DNA of 16,380 bases. It comes from Clostridiales bacterium UBA3680. Its GTDB lineage: Bacteria > Bacillota > Clostridia > Lachnospirales > CAG-274. The DNA lies in NCBI GenBank assembly GCA_002372875.1, contig DFJD01000017.1, forward strand, positions 1 to 16,380. The letters are read 5' to 3'. The translations under genes and the position numbers were made by a program. Positions 7,436 through 14,591 of this stretch are shown piece by piece (the first letter of the stretch is position 1; each line of letters opens with the position of its first letter). The notes beneath the pieces were generated by a model. That model was not told the origin of the DNA and did no database searches. It was given only the letters and a program-made list of their open reading frames with translations.

Positions 7436-7965
7436 GTTATTGGTCGGGGCGAGGATTAAGAGGAAGCTCATTTGAGGAGCTTATAAATATGACCAATGAT
7501 ATTTATTTTGAAAAAGGTCTTGCGGTGGTTCAAAAGGTACCCACACCCATAACGCCGATGAAAATGGACAAGGAAAAGAAAGTGATAACACTTGCTTATT
7601 TTGAAAAGAAGTCCACGGTCGATTATATAGGTGCGGTTCAAGGAATACCCATGTGCTTTGATGCCAAGGAAACGAGACAGGGGAGGCTTCCCCTTCAAAA
7701 TATACACGAGCATCAGGTCAAATTTATGAAGAAATTCGACGAGCAGGGAGGCTTAGCCTTCCTGCTCGTCAGGTGTAATGACGAGGATGAATGTTTTTTG
7801 CTTCCTGTTGAAGTGCTTGAAAGCTATTGGCTCAAAGCGCAACAAGGAGGCAGGAGATCCATCCCGTATTGTGCATTTGAAGAAAAATATTCGGTGAAAA
7901 ACAAAGACGGCTATCCGGTGCATTATCTGGAGGCTGTAAACGAATATCTGGCACAGAAAGGATAA
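7432..7965 (+). CDS. recU: RecU Holliday junction resolvase
   Basis: A 177-residue homologue of RecU, the Gram-positive enzyme that cuts four-way DNA junctions during recombination and chromosome segregation. The N-terminal SGRGLRGSSFEELINMTNDI and KVPTPITP segments match the family. The PD-(D/E)xK nuclease core is visible as D64 in TVDYIG and D77-A-K79-E80 in CFDAKET. Bacillus enzymes, as I recall them, have Glu where D77 stands here; both are acceptable metal ligands. NIHEHQVKFMKKFDEQGG and FLLPVEVLESYW complete the fold. The ATG overlaps the tex stop (ATGA), with AAGGA 9 nt upstream, so it is coupled to tex. An unusually long hairpin lies within the gene at 7738-7770. In Bacillus recU sits next to a penicillin-binding protein gene; here its neighbours differ. 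Confidence 0.93.
   Translation: MSYWSGRGLRGSSFEELINMTNDIYFEKGLAVVQKVPTPITPMKMDKEKKVITLAYFEKKSTVDYIGAVQGIPMCFDAKETRQGRLPLQNIHEHQVKFMKKFDEQGGLAFLLVRCNDEDECFLLPVEVLESYWLKAQQGGRRSIPYCAFEEKYSVKNKDGYPVHYLEAVNEYLAQKG
7738..7770 (+). repeat. 15-bp inverted repeat (hairpin) inside recU
   Basis: The arms GACGAGCAGGGAGGC (7738-7752) and GCCTTCCTGCTCGTC (7756-7770) flank a 3-nt TTA loop. Fourteen positions are Watson-Crick pairs and one is a G-U pair in the mRNA. It codes for DEQGGLAFLLV. No T-run follows it, so it is not a classical terminator. It may affect ribosome movement or mRNA stability, or be a by-product of codon choice. Confidence 0.7.
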
Positions 7966-7968
7966 AAA

Positions 7969-9195
7969 ATGCCCGAGGTCATTGTAATAGGAGGCGGTCC
8001 TGCCGGAATGATGGCAGCAGGAACGGCGGCGAAAAACGGTTGCAGGGTCACTCTTGTGGAAAAAAACGAAAAATTGGGGAAAAAGCTGTATATAACGGGA
8101 AAAGGCAGATGTAACGTTACCAATGCCTCCGACTGCGAAAATATAATACAGAACACGGTAAGTAACCCTTATTTTTTGTACAGTTCGCTTTATACCTTTA
8201 CAAGCGAGGATACGGTATCCTTTTTTGAAAATATGGGTATTCCGCTTAAAACGGAAAGAGGAAACAGAGTTTTTCCCGCCTCGGATAAGTCCTCGGATAT
8301 AATAAAGGGTCTTACAAGATTTTTGCAAAAAAACAAGGTCAGAATACTTCTGAATTGCAAGGTGACCGATATAGTTATTGAAAACGGGAGAGTAGTAGCG
8401 GTCCAAACGGAAAAAGATACTCTTAAGGCGGATAAAGTGATAATTGCCTGCGGAGGGCTTTCCTACCCCGTAACGGGCTCCGACGGTGACGGGTACAGAT
8501 TTGCAAAGGCTGCGGGACACAGCGTTACAAAGCTTTATCCTGCCCTTGTTCCCTTGAAGGTCAAGGAAAAATGGGTTGCCTCGGTCATGGGGCTCAGCCT
8601 TAAAAATGTGGCTGTTACTTGCAAAGGGGAAGGGAAGATGCTTTACGAGGGTTTCGGAGAAATGCTTTTTACACATTTCGGAGTAAGCGGACCTTTGATA
8701 TTGACCCTTTCAAGTATCATAACGGACAAACTCGGTAAGTCCGCCGAAATATATATAGATCTGAAACCCGCCCTTGAACGAAAAAAGCTTGATGAAAGAT
8801 TGCTGAGAGATTTTGAAAAGTACAAGAACAAAGAGATAAGAAACGCCTTGGGGGAGCTGCTTCCGAGGGCTCTTATCCCTGTTATTGTTTCACTTAGCGA
8901 TATAGACGAAACAAAAAGAGTAAATGAGATCACACGGGAGGAAAGAAACAGAATTCTTAACAATATAAAGCAGCTTAGGCTCACCGTAACGGACACCGCA
9001 GGCTATAATGAGGCGGTCGTAACAAAAGGAGGAGTCGGGGTTGAGGATATAGACCCCTCCACCATGGAGTCGAAAAAAGTAAAAGGATTGTATTTTGCCG
9101 GAGAGGTCATCGACGTAGATGCCTTTACCGGAGGATATAACATTCAAATAGCACTTTCAACGGGACATTGTGCGGGAATTGCCGCAGCTGAATAA
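7969..9195 (+). CDS. HI0933/BaiN-family FAD-dependent oxidoreductase
   Basis: A 408-residue flavoprotein of the HI0933/YhiN/BaiN family, which carries FAD in a Rossmann fold. The N-terminus has the dinucleotide motif VIGGGPAGMMAAGTAA (6-21) followed by the acidic end of the second strand, VEKNEKLGKKL. The family marks YITGKGRCNVTN (41-52) and, near the C-terminus, GEVIDVDAFTGGYNIQIAL (378-396), which closes the FAD site, are both present. BaiN was proposed to act in bile-acid 7-dehydroxylation, but most members have no proven substrate, so I do not infer bile-acid activity here. The ATG is 3 nt after the recU stop and its Shine-Dalgarno (AAGGA) lies in the end of recU. It is followed 14 nt later by the aroH-cmk gene. 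A role in aromatic or quinone metabolism is possible but unsupported. Confidence 0.9.
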   Translation: MPEVIVIGGGPAGMMAAGTAAKNGCRVTLVEKNEKLGKKLYITGKGRCNVTNASDCENIIQNTVSNPYFLYSSLYTFTSEDTVSFFENMGIPLKTERGNRVFPASDKSSDIIKGLTRFLQKNKVRILLNCKVTDIVIENGRVVAVQTEKDTLKADKVIIACGGLSYPVTGSDGDGYRFAKAAGHSVTKLYPALVPLKVKEKWVASVMGLSLKNVAVTCKGEGKMLYEGFGEMLFTHFGVSGPLILTLSSIITDKLGKSAEIYIDLKPALERKKLDERLLRDFEKYKNKEIRNALGELLPRALIPVIVSLSDIDETKRVNEITREERNRILNNIKQLRLTVTDTAGYNEAVVTKGGVGVEDIDPSTMESKKVKGLYFAGEVIDVDAFTGGYNIQIALSTGHCAGIAAAE

Positions 9196-9209
9196 AAGGA
9201 GTAAACAAA

Positions 9210-10238
9210 ATGACAGTTTGTATAAGGGGAGCCATAACGGCTGAAAACACAAAAGAGGAAATACTATCGGCAACAAAGGAGCTTCTTACAAAAATAATAA
9301 GAGAAAATGCCATTGAATTGAAGGATATAATAAGTGTATTCTTTACCATGACAAAGGATATGGATGCGGTCTATCCTGCCGTTGCCGCAAGACAAATAGG
9401 CATTGTGCATGCTGCCCTTATGTGTTTTGATGAGCTTGAAATAAAGGGAAGCCTGACAAAATGCATTAGAGTGGCAATGACCGTAAACTCGGAGCTTAAG
9501 CAAGATGAGGTGACCCATGTATATATGAAGGGTGCCACGGTATTAAGACCCGATATTACTCAAAAAAAGGATGCCGTTGCGATAGACGGCCCCGCAGGAA
9601 GCGGAAAGAGTACTCTGGCAAAGCTGCTTGCCGCAAAAATGGGCTATATTTATGTTGATACTGGGGCTATGTACCGCGCCTTCGGTCTTTTTTGCAAAAA
9701 CAAAGGCATATCAATAGAAAACGTAGAAACTTCGGAAAAATATCTGAGCGAAACGGATATAGAGCTTGGCTTTAAAGATGGGCAAACAAGGGTGTTTTTA
9801 AACGGGGCGGATGTTACCGATGACATAAGGACACAAGAAATTGCCGCCTACGCATCTGCTGTGGCAAAGCTTGGGTTTGTAAGAGAGTATCTCGGAAACA
9901 AACAGAAAGCCATAGCCAACGAAAAAAAGGTCGTTATGGACGGACGTGATATAGGTACGAATGTTATTCCCAATGCTAAAGTAAAGTTGTATATAGACGC
10001 ATCCGAAAAGGTCAGAGCCGACAGAAGAATGAAGGAGCTTGAACAAAAGGGTATAAAGGGCGATTTTGATACTATTTACCAAGAAGTGGTTCAAAGAGAT
10101 AAAAATGACAGGGAAAGAAAAATAAACCCTCTTACGGTCGCAAAGGATGCAGTTGTTATTGACACCTCCGATATGAGTGCGGAAAAGGTGCTTGACGAGG
10201 CACTTAAAATAATAAAGGAAAATGGTTTATGGAAATAA
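9210..10238 (+). CDS. Fused AroH-class chorismate mutase and cytidylate (CMP) kinase
   Basis: One 342-residue frame joins two enzymes. Residues 1-116 match the trimeric Bacillus AroH chorismate mutase (chorismate to prephenate, for Phe/Tyr). All residues I would expect in the active site are present, at positions equivalent to B. subtilis R7, C75, E78, R90, Y108 and R116: R6, C72, E75, R87, Y105 and R113. Residues 121-342 match cytidylate kinase (ATP + CMP/dCMP to ADP + CDP/dCDP). They contain the P-loop AIDGPAGSGKST (124-135), VDTGAMYRAF (149-158), MDGRDIGT (243-250) and the lid-like RDKNDRERKINPL. The linker is only a few residues, and the ATG at 9571 near the junction is out of frame, so this is a true fusion. 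The start has AAGGAG 8 nt upstream. It overlaps ispH-rpsA by 10 nt; cmk next to rpsA is a conserved bacterial pairing. Confidence 0.92.
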   Translation: MTVCIRGAITAENTKEEILSATKELLTKIIRENAIELKDIISVFFTMTKDMDAVYPAVAARQIGIVHAALMCFDELEIKGSLTKCIRVAMTVNSELKQDEVTHVYMKGATVLRPDITQKKDAVAIDGPAGSGKSTLAKLLAAKMGYIYVDTGAMYRAFGLFCKNKGISIENVETSEKYLSETDIELGFKDGQTRVFLNGADVTDDIRTQEIAAYASAVAKLGFVREYLGNKQKAIANEKKVVMDGRDIGTNVIPNAKVKLYIDASEKVRADRRMKELEQKGIKGDFDTIYQEVVQRDKNDRERKINPLTVAKDAVVIDTSDMSAEKVLDEALKIIKENGLWK

Positions 10239-12208
10239 TTCTTGCCAAATCGGCAGGCTTTTGCTTTGGTGTGAAAAAAGCCGTTGAATATGCATACGGG
10301 GCTGTGGGAAGAAAAAATGTGTTTACCTACGGACCCATAATACACAACAAGACCGTGACCGATGAGCTTGAAAAGAAGGGAATAAGAGCCGTTGATGATT
10401 TTAACGTGCCTTCCGAAAGTGAAATAATAATAAGATCTCACGGAGTTCCTCCCACGGTGTACAGAGAGCTTGAAAAAAGAGGAATAGCCTACGAGGATAA
10501 AACCTGTCCCTTTGTAAAAAAAATACACGATATTGTAAAACGCAAATATCATGATGAGGGGAAAAGCATAATAATAGTAGGCAATTCAAGCCACCCCGAA
10601 ATTGTGGGTATAAACGGTGAGTGTGATAATACAGCTGTTATAATTGACTCCGTTGAAGATGAAAAACTAAAGAAAATAGATTGCGGTAAAAGTTATGCTT
10701 TGGTGGTTCAAACAACATTCAGAGCATCATCTTTTGAGGAAATATCAGACAAAATAAACAAAATATGTCCAAATGTGGAAGTGTTCAACACCATCTGTTC
10801 AGCAACTTCAAATCGCCAGAAAGAGGCTGAGGAAATATCTTCCAAGGTGGATATTATGATAGTGCTCGGAGATAAGGGCAGTTCAAACACAAAAAAATTG
10901 TATGAAATTTGCACAAAAAATTGTAAAAACACCTTTTTGTGTGAAACAATTTACGATTTATTGTTGCAAAACAAAGAAAAAAATGTTAAAATTGGAATAA
11001 CCGCTGGTGCATCGACGCCACCGGAGATAATAAAGGAGGCTGTAAGTGTTATGAGCGAACTTGAAAACAACAAAACTTTTGAAGAAATGGTAGACGACAG
11101 CTTAGTTTCCGTTCATTCCGGAGACATTGTTAAGGGAACTGTTATTGCCGTAAATGAGGTTGGCGAGGTTTCTGTTAACCTGAAGTATAAATCAGACGGT
11201 ATAATTACCAAAGAAAATTTCTCTGACGATCCCGACTGCAATCCCGCAGACGTGGTAAAGCCCGGAGATGAGATAGATGTATATGTTGTCAGAGTAAATG
11301 ATGGCGACGGAAATGTTATACTCTCCAAGAAAAAGGCAGAGGCAGATAAGAACTACGTTGTTATTGAAGAGGCATACAATAACGGTGAAACCGTTCACGG
11401 CAAGGTAACAAGCACCACAAAGGGCGGACTTCTTGCTTCTGTGAATGAAGTATCCGTGTTTATACCTTCCTCACAGATCTCAAACAGATATGTGGAGGAT
11501 CTTTCCCAGTTTGTGGGTAATGAATATGATTTTGAAGTGCTTGAGTGCGATCGCAGCAAAAGAAGATTTGTTGTGGGCAGAAAAGCGCTTGTTCAGAAGG
11601 AGATAGAAGAGAAGAAGAAGGAAGTATTCTCAAAGCTTTCCATAGGCGACAGAGTAAAGGGTACTGTAAGCAGAATAGTGGACTTCGGTGCTTTTGTTGA
11701 CCTTGGCGGCGTTGACGGACTTATCCACATTTCCGAGCTTAGCTGGGGAAGAGTTAAGAAAGTAAGTGATGTTCTTTCCGTAGGCGATGAAGTAGAGGTT
11801 ACGGTACTCGACCTTAACGAAGAAAAGGGCAAGATCTCACTTTCTCTTAAGGATGAGGCAAACAACCCTTGGAACAATGCCGCGGATAAATATGCCGTTG
11901 GCAATATCGTAAAGGGTAAGGTTGTCAGAATGGTTTCATTCGGTGCTTTTGTAGAGCTTGAAGACGGTATCGACGGTCTTGTTCATATTTCTCAGATTGC
12001 AAACAGACATGTTGAAAAGCCCGAGGATGAGCTTTCAATAGGTCAGGAGATAATGGCTAAGGTTACAGAGCTTGACCTTGACAACAAGAAGGTAAGCCTT
12101 TCAATAAAGAGTACACTCGAAAAGTCCGAGGACGATCAGATCGATCCCGATGATGAGGCTGTTGAAGCTGCTCAGGAAATAAACGAAGAAGAGAATACAG
12201 AGGAGTAA
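10229..12208 (+). CDS. Fused IspH (HMBPP reductase) and ribosomal protein S1
   Basis: A 659-residue fusion. Residues 1-280 are IspH/LytB, which reduces HMBPP to IPP and DMAPP, the last step of the MEP isoprenoid pathway. The three [4Fe-4S] cluster cysteines are present (C12 in GFCFGV, C93 in KTCPFV, C190 in NTICSATSNRQ), as are H40, H71 and the H122-P-E124 catalytic segment. Residues from about 295 to 630 hold four S1 RNA-binding domains (about 297-370, 386-452, 471-541, 556-628). The third and fourth carry clear FGAFVDLG/FGAFVELE and DGL(I/V)HIS motifs. The C-terminal 30 residues are strongly acidic. Such IspH-S1 fusions recur in Clostridia. S1 helps mRNA bind the 30S ribosome. The ATG is at 10229, with AAAGGA 9 nt upstream, and overlaps cmk by 10 nt. 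Lysine codons change sharply near the junction. Confidence 0.95.
   Translation: MEIILAKSAGFCFGVKKAVEYAYGAVGRKNVFTYGPIIHNKTVTDELEKKGIRAVDDFNVPSESEIIIRSHGVPPTVYRELEKRGIAYEDKTCPFVKKIHDIVKRKYHDEGKSIIIVGNSSHPEIVGINGECDNTAVIIDSVEDEKLKKIDCGKSYALVVQTTFRASSFEEISDKINKICPNVEVFNTICSATSNRQKEAEEISSKVDIMIVLGDKGSSNTKKLYEICTKNCKNTFLCETIYDLLLQNKEKNVKIGITAGASTPPEIIKEAVSVMSELENNKTFEEMVDDSLVSVHSGDIVKGTVIAVNEVGEVSVNLKYKSDGIITKENFSDDPDCNPADVVKPGDEIDVYVVRVNDGDGNVILSKKKAEADKNYVVIEEAYNNGETVHGKVTSTTKGGLLASVNEVSVFIPSSQISNRYVEDLSQFVGNEYDFEVLECDRSKRRFVVGRKALVQKEIEEKKKEVFSKLSIGDRVKGTVSRIVDFGAFVDLGGVDGLIHISELSWGRVKKVSDVLSVGDEVEVTVLDLNEEKGKISLSLKDEANNPWNNAADKYAVGNIVKGKVVRMVSFGAFVELEDGIDGLVHISQIANRHVEKPEDELSIGQEIMAKVTELDLDNKKVSLSIKSTLEKSEDDQIDPDDEAVEAAQEINEEENTEE
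12199..12205 (+). promoter_or_regulatory. Ribosome binding site supporting a TTG start
   Basis: AGAGGAG at the very end of the ispH-rpsA coding region lies 7 nt before the TTG at 12213. The next in-frame ATG is well inside the signal peptide, so TTG is the preferred start of the lipoprotein. Confidence 0.65.
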
Positions 12209-12212
12209 TTTC

Positions 12213-13379
12213 TTGTTTCCAAAAAAATGCAGAAAGCTGTTGTTTTTGCTTTCGGTAATTGTCATGGCGCTTCTATGTGCATGTGACAAAAAGGATGAAG
12301 AAAAATCCGACGACCCCATTGCACAGGCAGAAACAGGCAAAGAGCTTAAAACCGTCAAAATTGGCGGCATAGCACCGTTAAGCGGTGATGCTTTCAATTA
12401 CGGTTCTTCCGCAAAAAACGGAGCCGAGTTGGCAGTTGAAACATATAATTCAAAGAATAAGAATGTTCAGCTTGAGCTTAGCTTTAAGGATGACCATGCG
12501 GATAAGGAAAACGCATTGCAAGCCTATAAAGAGCTTAAATCGGAGGGGGCCGATGTGATAGTGGGTCCGCTTATGAACGATTGCGCAAGCTTTGTTAAGG
12601 AAGAGTCGGAAGGTGACGATGTTATCCATATTATTCAGGGAGCAACGGCACCGAATTTGACAGACGGAATAAGGCACTTTCGTATTTGCCGCACCAATCT
12701 CTCCGAGGGGAAGGCAGCGGCGGACTATCTGAAACAAAAGGGCGTAAATTACATAGCTCTTTTGCACGATTCCTCCGAGCCCTACAGCGAACAGCTTCAT
12801 GATGCCTTCAGAGAAGAATATGAGGCGATAGGCGGCACGGTAGTTATCGATGAATACTTTGCCAAGGGTGATACGGATTTTTCAAAACAAACAAGCAGAT
12901 TAAAGCTATATAAATTTGATGCGATATATATGCCGGTGTTTTACACACAGGCCATTGGGCTTATTTCGGCAATAAATAATGCGGGTATAAGCACAAAATA
13001 TTACGGGTCCGATTCGTGGTACGGCATTGCCGAACAGGTTGAAGGAAACAACTCTCTTACAGAAGGCGTGAGCTTTTTCAGTAGGTACATTCCCGAAGAG
13101 GAGAGCGAGCAAAACAAGCAATTTGTTTCCGAGTACACAAAAAAATACGGACAGGCTCCTGATATATATGCCGCATCGACGTATGATGCCGTTATGTTGG
13201 CTGCGCAAGCTGCCCAAGAGTGTAATGGCAATGTTACCGCGAACGGTTTGTCATTGGCAATCAAAAAAATCAATTTTGAAGGTTTGACCGGAAAAATGAC
13301 TTTTTTATCGGACGGAGAACCGAGGATAGATCCTAAGATGGTAACGGTAAGTAAAGGTAAATATTTAGGGAGTATCTAA
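12213..13379 (+). CDS. Branched-chain amino acid-type ABC transporter substrate-binding lipoprotein (orphan)
   Basis: A 388-residue exported protein of the periplasmic-binding-protein type I, LivJ/LivK-like family (Peripla_BP_6). The N-terminus KKCRKLLFLLSVIVMALLCAC is a lipoprotein signal peptide; C24 after L-C-A is the probable lipidated residue, followed by an acidic tether. The mature domain begins with the family signature KIGGIAPLSGDAFNYG (49-64) and contains GADVIVGPL and the usual YAASTYDAVMLAAQAA near the C-terminus. It would bind a ligand, perhaps Leu/Ile/Val or another amino acid, outside the membrane. The matching permease and ATPase genes (livHMGF) are absent; the next gene is unrelated. 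So it either serves a transporter encoded elsewhere or works as a sensor. It starts with TTG 4 nt after ispH-rpsA and is the last gene of the long operon. The exact ligand cannot be read from the sequence. Confidence 0.88.
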   Translation: MFPKKCRKLLFLLSVIVMALLCACDKKDEEKSDDPIAQAETGKELKTVKIGGIAPLSGDAFNYGSSAKNGAELAVETYNSKNKNVQLELSFKDDHADKENALQAYKELKSEGADVIVGPLMNDCASFVKEESEGDDVIHIIQGATAPNLTDGIRHFRICRTNLSEGKAAADYLKQKGVNYIALLHDSSEPYSEQLHDAFREEYEAIGGTVVIDEYFAKGDTDFSKQTSRLKLYKFDAIYMPVFYTQAIGLISAINNAGISTKYYGSDSWYGIAEQVEGNNSLTEGVSFFSRYIPEEESEQNKQFVSEYTKKYGQAPDIYAASTYDAVMLAAQAAQECNGNVTANGLSLAIKKINFEGLTGKMTFLSDGEPRIDPKMVTVSKGKYLGSI

Positions 13380-13420
13380 GAACTTATAAATCGTAAAATC
13401 AGATGTTTTGGCTGATTGCT

Positions 13421-13449
13421 TTGTTGATAAAGCGATGCAAAATTATAAC
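13421..13449 (+). promoter_or_regulatory. Possible promoter for the stalk-domain gene
   Basis: TTGTTG (13421-13426), a 17-nt spacer and TATAAC (13444-13449) resemble a sigma-A promoter, with a good -10 box and a weak -35 box. It overlaps a small 8-bp inverted repeat (13415-13436). This is the best candidate I see in the 158-nt gap, but support is modest. Confidence 0.35.
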
Positions 13450-13496
13450 AACAGAAATGAAATCTGAATTGATCAGTTAGAGAAACCTTTGCGTTT

Positions 13497-13523
13497 GGGC
13501 TGTCATAAGGCAGCCCTTTGTTA
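13497..13523 (+). terminator. GC-rich hairpin with weak T-run (terminator or leader hairpin)
   Basis: GGGCTG (13497-13502) pairs with CAGCCC (13511-13516). A C-G and a T-G pair extend the stem to 8 bp with an ATAA loop, and TTTGTTA follows. It may end the long operon. However, it sits only 9 nt before the Shine-Dalgarno of the next gene, so any promoter for that gene must lie upstream of it. An attenuator-like or leader role is therefore also possible. Confidence 0.5.
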
Positions 13524-13537
13524 TAGGAGATCATAAA

Positions 13538-14518
13538 ATGAAAAGATTTTTAGCAACGGTATTGTCTGTTACCATGCTTTTAAGCAGTACGGCATTTGCA
13601 AACACAATTGAATATAACAATGAGGAAATTTCATACACCGACCAGCAGCCTGTTATAATAAATGACAGGACATATGTTCCCATAAGAGACGTATTTGAAA
13701 AAATCGGCTATACGGTAGATTGGGATGCGGATAGTAAACTTGTAACTATCAGTCTTTATGACAGCCCCGAAAGAAAGGTACTGTATTCCTTGATAATGGT
13801 GGATACCGCAAACAATGTGTGCTCAACACTTGACAGAAATTATAAGGTGAATGTATTTGACCTTACCGACCCTGTGCAGATAGTAAACGAGAGAACAATG
13901 CTTCCTTTAAGAGAGATCCTTGAAAGTGCGGGCTTTGAAATTTCCTTTGACGAAGAGACGAAGGCTGTAAACATTGTAAAGGGCGAATCATTTGGTCAAC
14001 CCGATGAGTATACAAAGGATTCACACGTATTTGACTTTGACAGTGATGTAAAGGGAGCTTCCGAAAAGTTTGAGCAAGATTATGCGGGAAATACATCCGG
14101 AACACTTACAGAGGAAGAAAAGGCGTATTTTGAAGGCCTTTCCGAGCTTTTAAACAGCTACAACAATTTAAGCATTGAAAAAGATGAGCTTGATTCCGAG
14201 CAAATAAAGGCGTTTATTTCCGGTTTCGTTGAAAAAACGGACAGCATTACCTGTCCCGATTCCGTTAAAGCTATAAACGAAAGTTTAAAGAATTATTTGC
14301 TTGAGGCTTCCGATTGTATGGTCAAACTTTTCGAGTATTCCAAAAAATACGAGAATATTGCTCCTGCAATGAGCTTTTCAAATGCCATTGCTTGTGTTGT
14401 GAGAGTTGCTTTGGTTTCCGAGCCTTTCTATGAAGAATTGAATAAATTTAATGAAGAAAAGAATGTAGACCTTGCAACACTTTATCCCATTTTATCAAAG
14501 GAAAAGGGAGAGGGCTGA
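13538..14518 (+). CDS. Exported stalk-domain (copper amine oxidase N-terminal-like) protein
   Basis: A 326-residue secreted protein. Residues 1-21 form a Sec signal peptide (MKRFLATVLSVTMLLSSTAFA), with probable cleavage after AFA and no lipobox cysteine. Residues 22-145 form a Cu_amine_oxidN1 'stalk' domain with its two-fold repeat: RTYVPIRDVFEKIGYTVDWD at about 44-63 and RTMLPLREILESAGFEISFD at about 113-132. Despite the name there is no amine oxidase catalytic domain. The stalk domain is common in surface proteins of Clostridia and probably binds cell wall or protein partners. Residues 165-326 are acidic and mostly helical, and I do not recognise a family. AGGAG lies 8 nt before the start. 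It appears to be a single-gene unit: a hairpin precedes it and a strong terminator follows 25 nt after the stop. Its function is unknown. Confidence 0.87.
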   Translation: MKRFLATVLSVTMLLSSTAFANTIEYNNEEISYTDQQPVIINDRTYVPIRDVFEKIGYTVDWDADSKLVTISLYDSPERKVLYSLIMVDTANNVCSTLDRNYKVNVFDLTDPVQIVNERTMLPLREILESAGFEISFDEETKAVNIVKGESFGQPDEYTKDSHVFDFDSDVKGASEKFEQDYAGNTSGTLTEEEKAYFEGLSELLNSYNNLSIEKDELDSEQIKAFISGFVEKTDSITCPDSVKAINESLKNYLLEASDCMVKLFEYSKKYENIAPAMSFSNAIACVVRVALVSEPFYEELNKFNEEKNVDLATLYPILSKEKGEG

Positions 14519-14540
14519 AAACAGAACACAGAAAACTAAC

Positions 14541-14564
14541 AAAAGCACCTTCGGGTGCTTTTTT
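14541..14564 (+). terminator. Rho-independent terminator with UUCG tetraloop
   Basis: The stem AAAAGCACC (14541-14549) pairs with GGTGCTTTT (14554-14562) around a TTCG loop closed by a C-G pair, an especially stable tetraloop. A six-T run follows at 14559-14564. It ends the stalk-protein transcript. The next gene starts only 28 nt later with no clear promoter of its own, so some read-through may occur. Confidence 0.92.
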
Positions 14565-14591
14565 CGAAGGTGTATATAAAAGGGGGACGGT

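Noticed and set aside
7680..7695. Short GGGGA/TCCCC inverted repeat in recU
   Set aside because: A 5-bp stem is within chance expectation and encodes conserved protein sequence.
7753..8676. Long 307-codon open frame on the - strand
   Set aside because: It lies opposite recU and the BaiN-type flavoprotein, both with clear family motifs, and its translation shows no recognisable domain. It is an antisense shadow.
9571..9573. Possible separate start for cmk within the aroH-cmk frame
   Set aside because: The ATG here follows an AAAAAAAGG run but is not in the cmk frame, so it cannot start an independent kinase.
13397..13417. AATCAG/CTGATT stem just after the lipoprotein gene as the operon terminator
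   Set aside because: The stem has only 6 mostly weak pairs with a 9-nt loop and no continuous T-run; the hairpin at 13497 is a better candidate.
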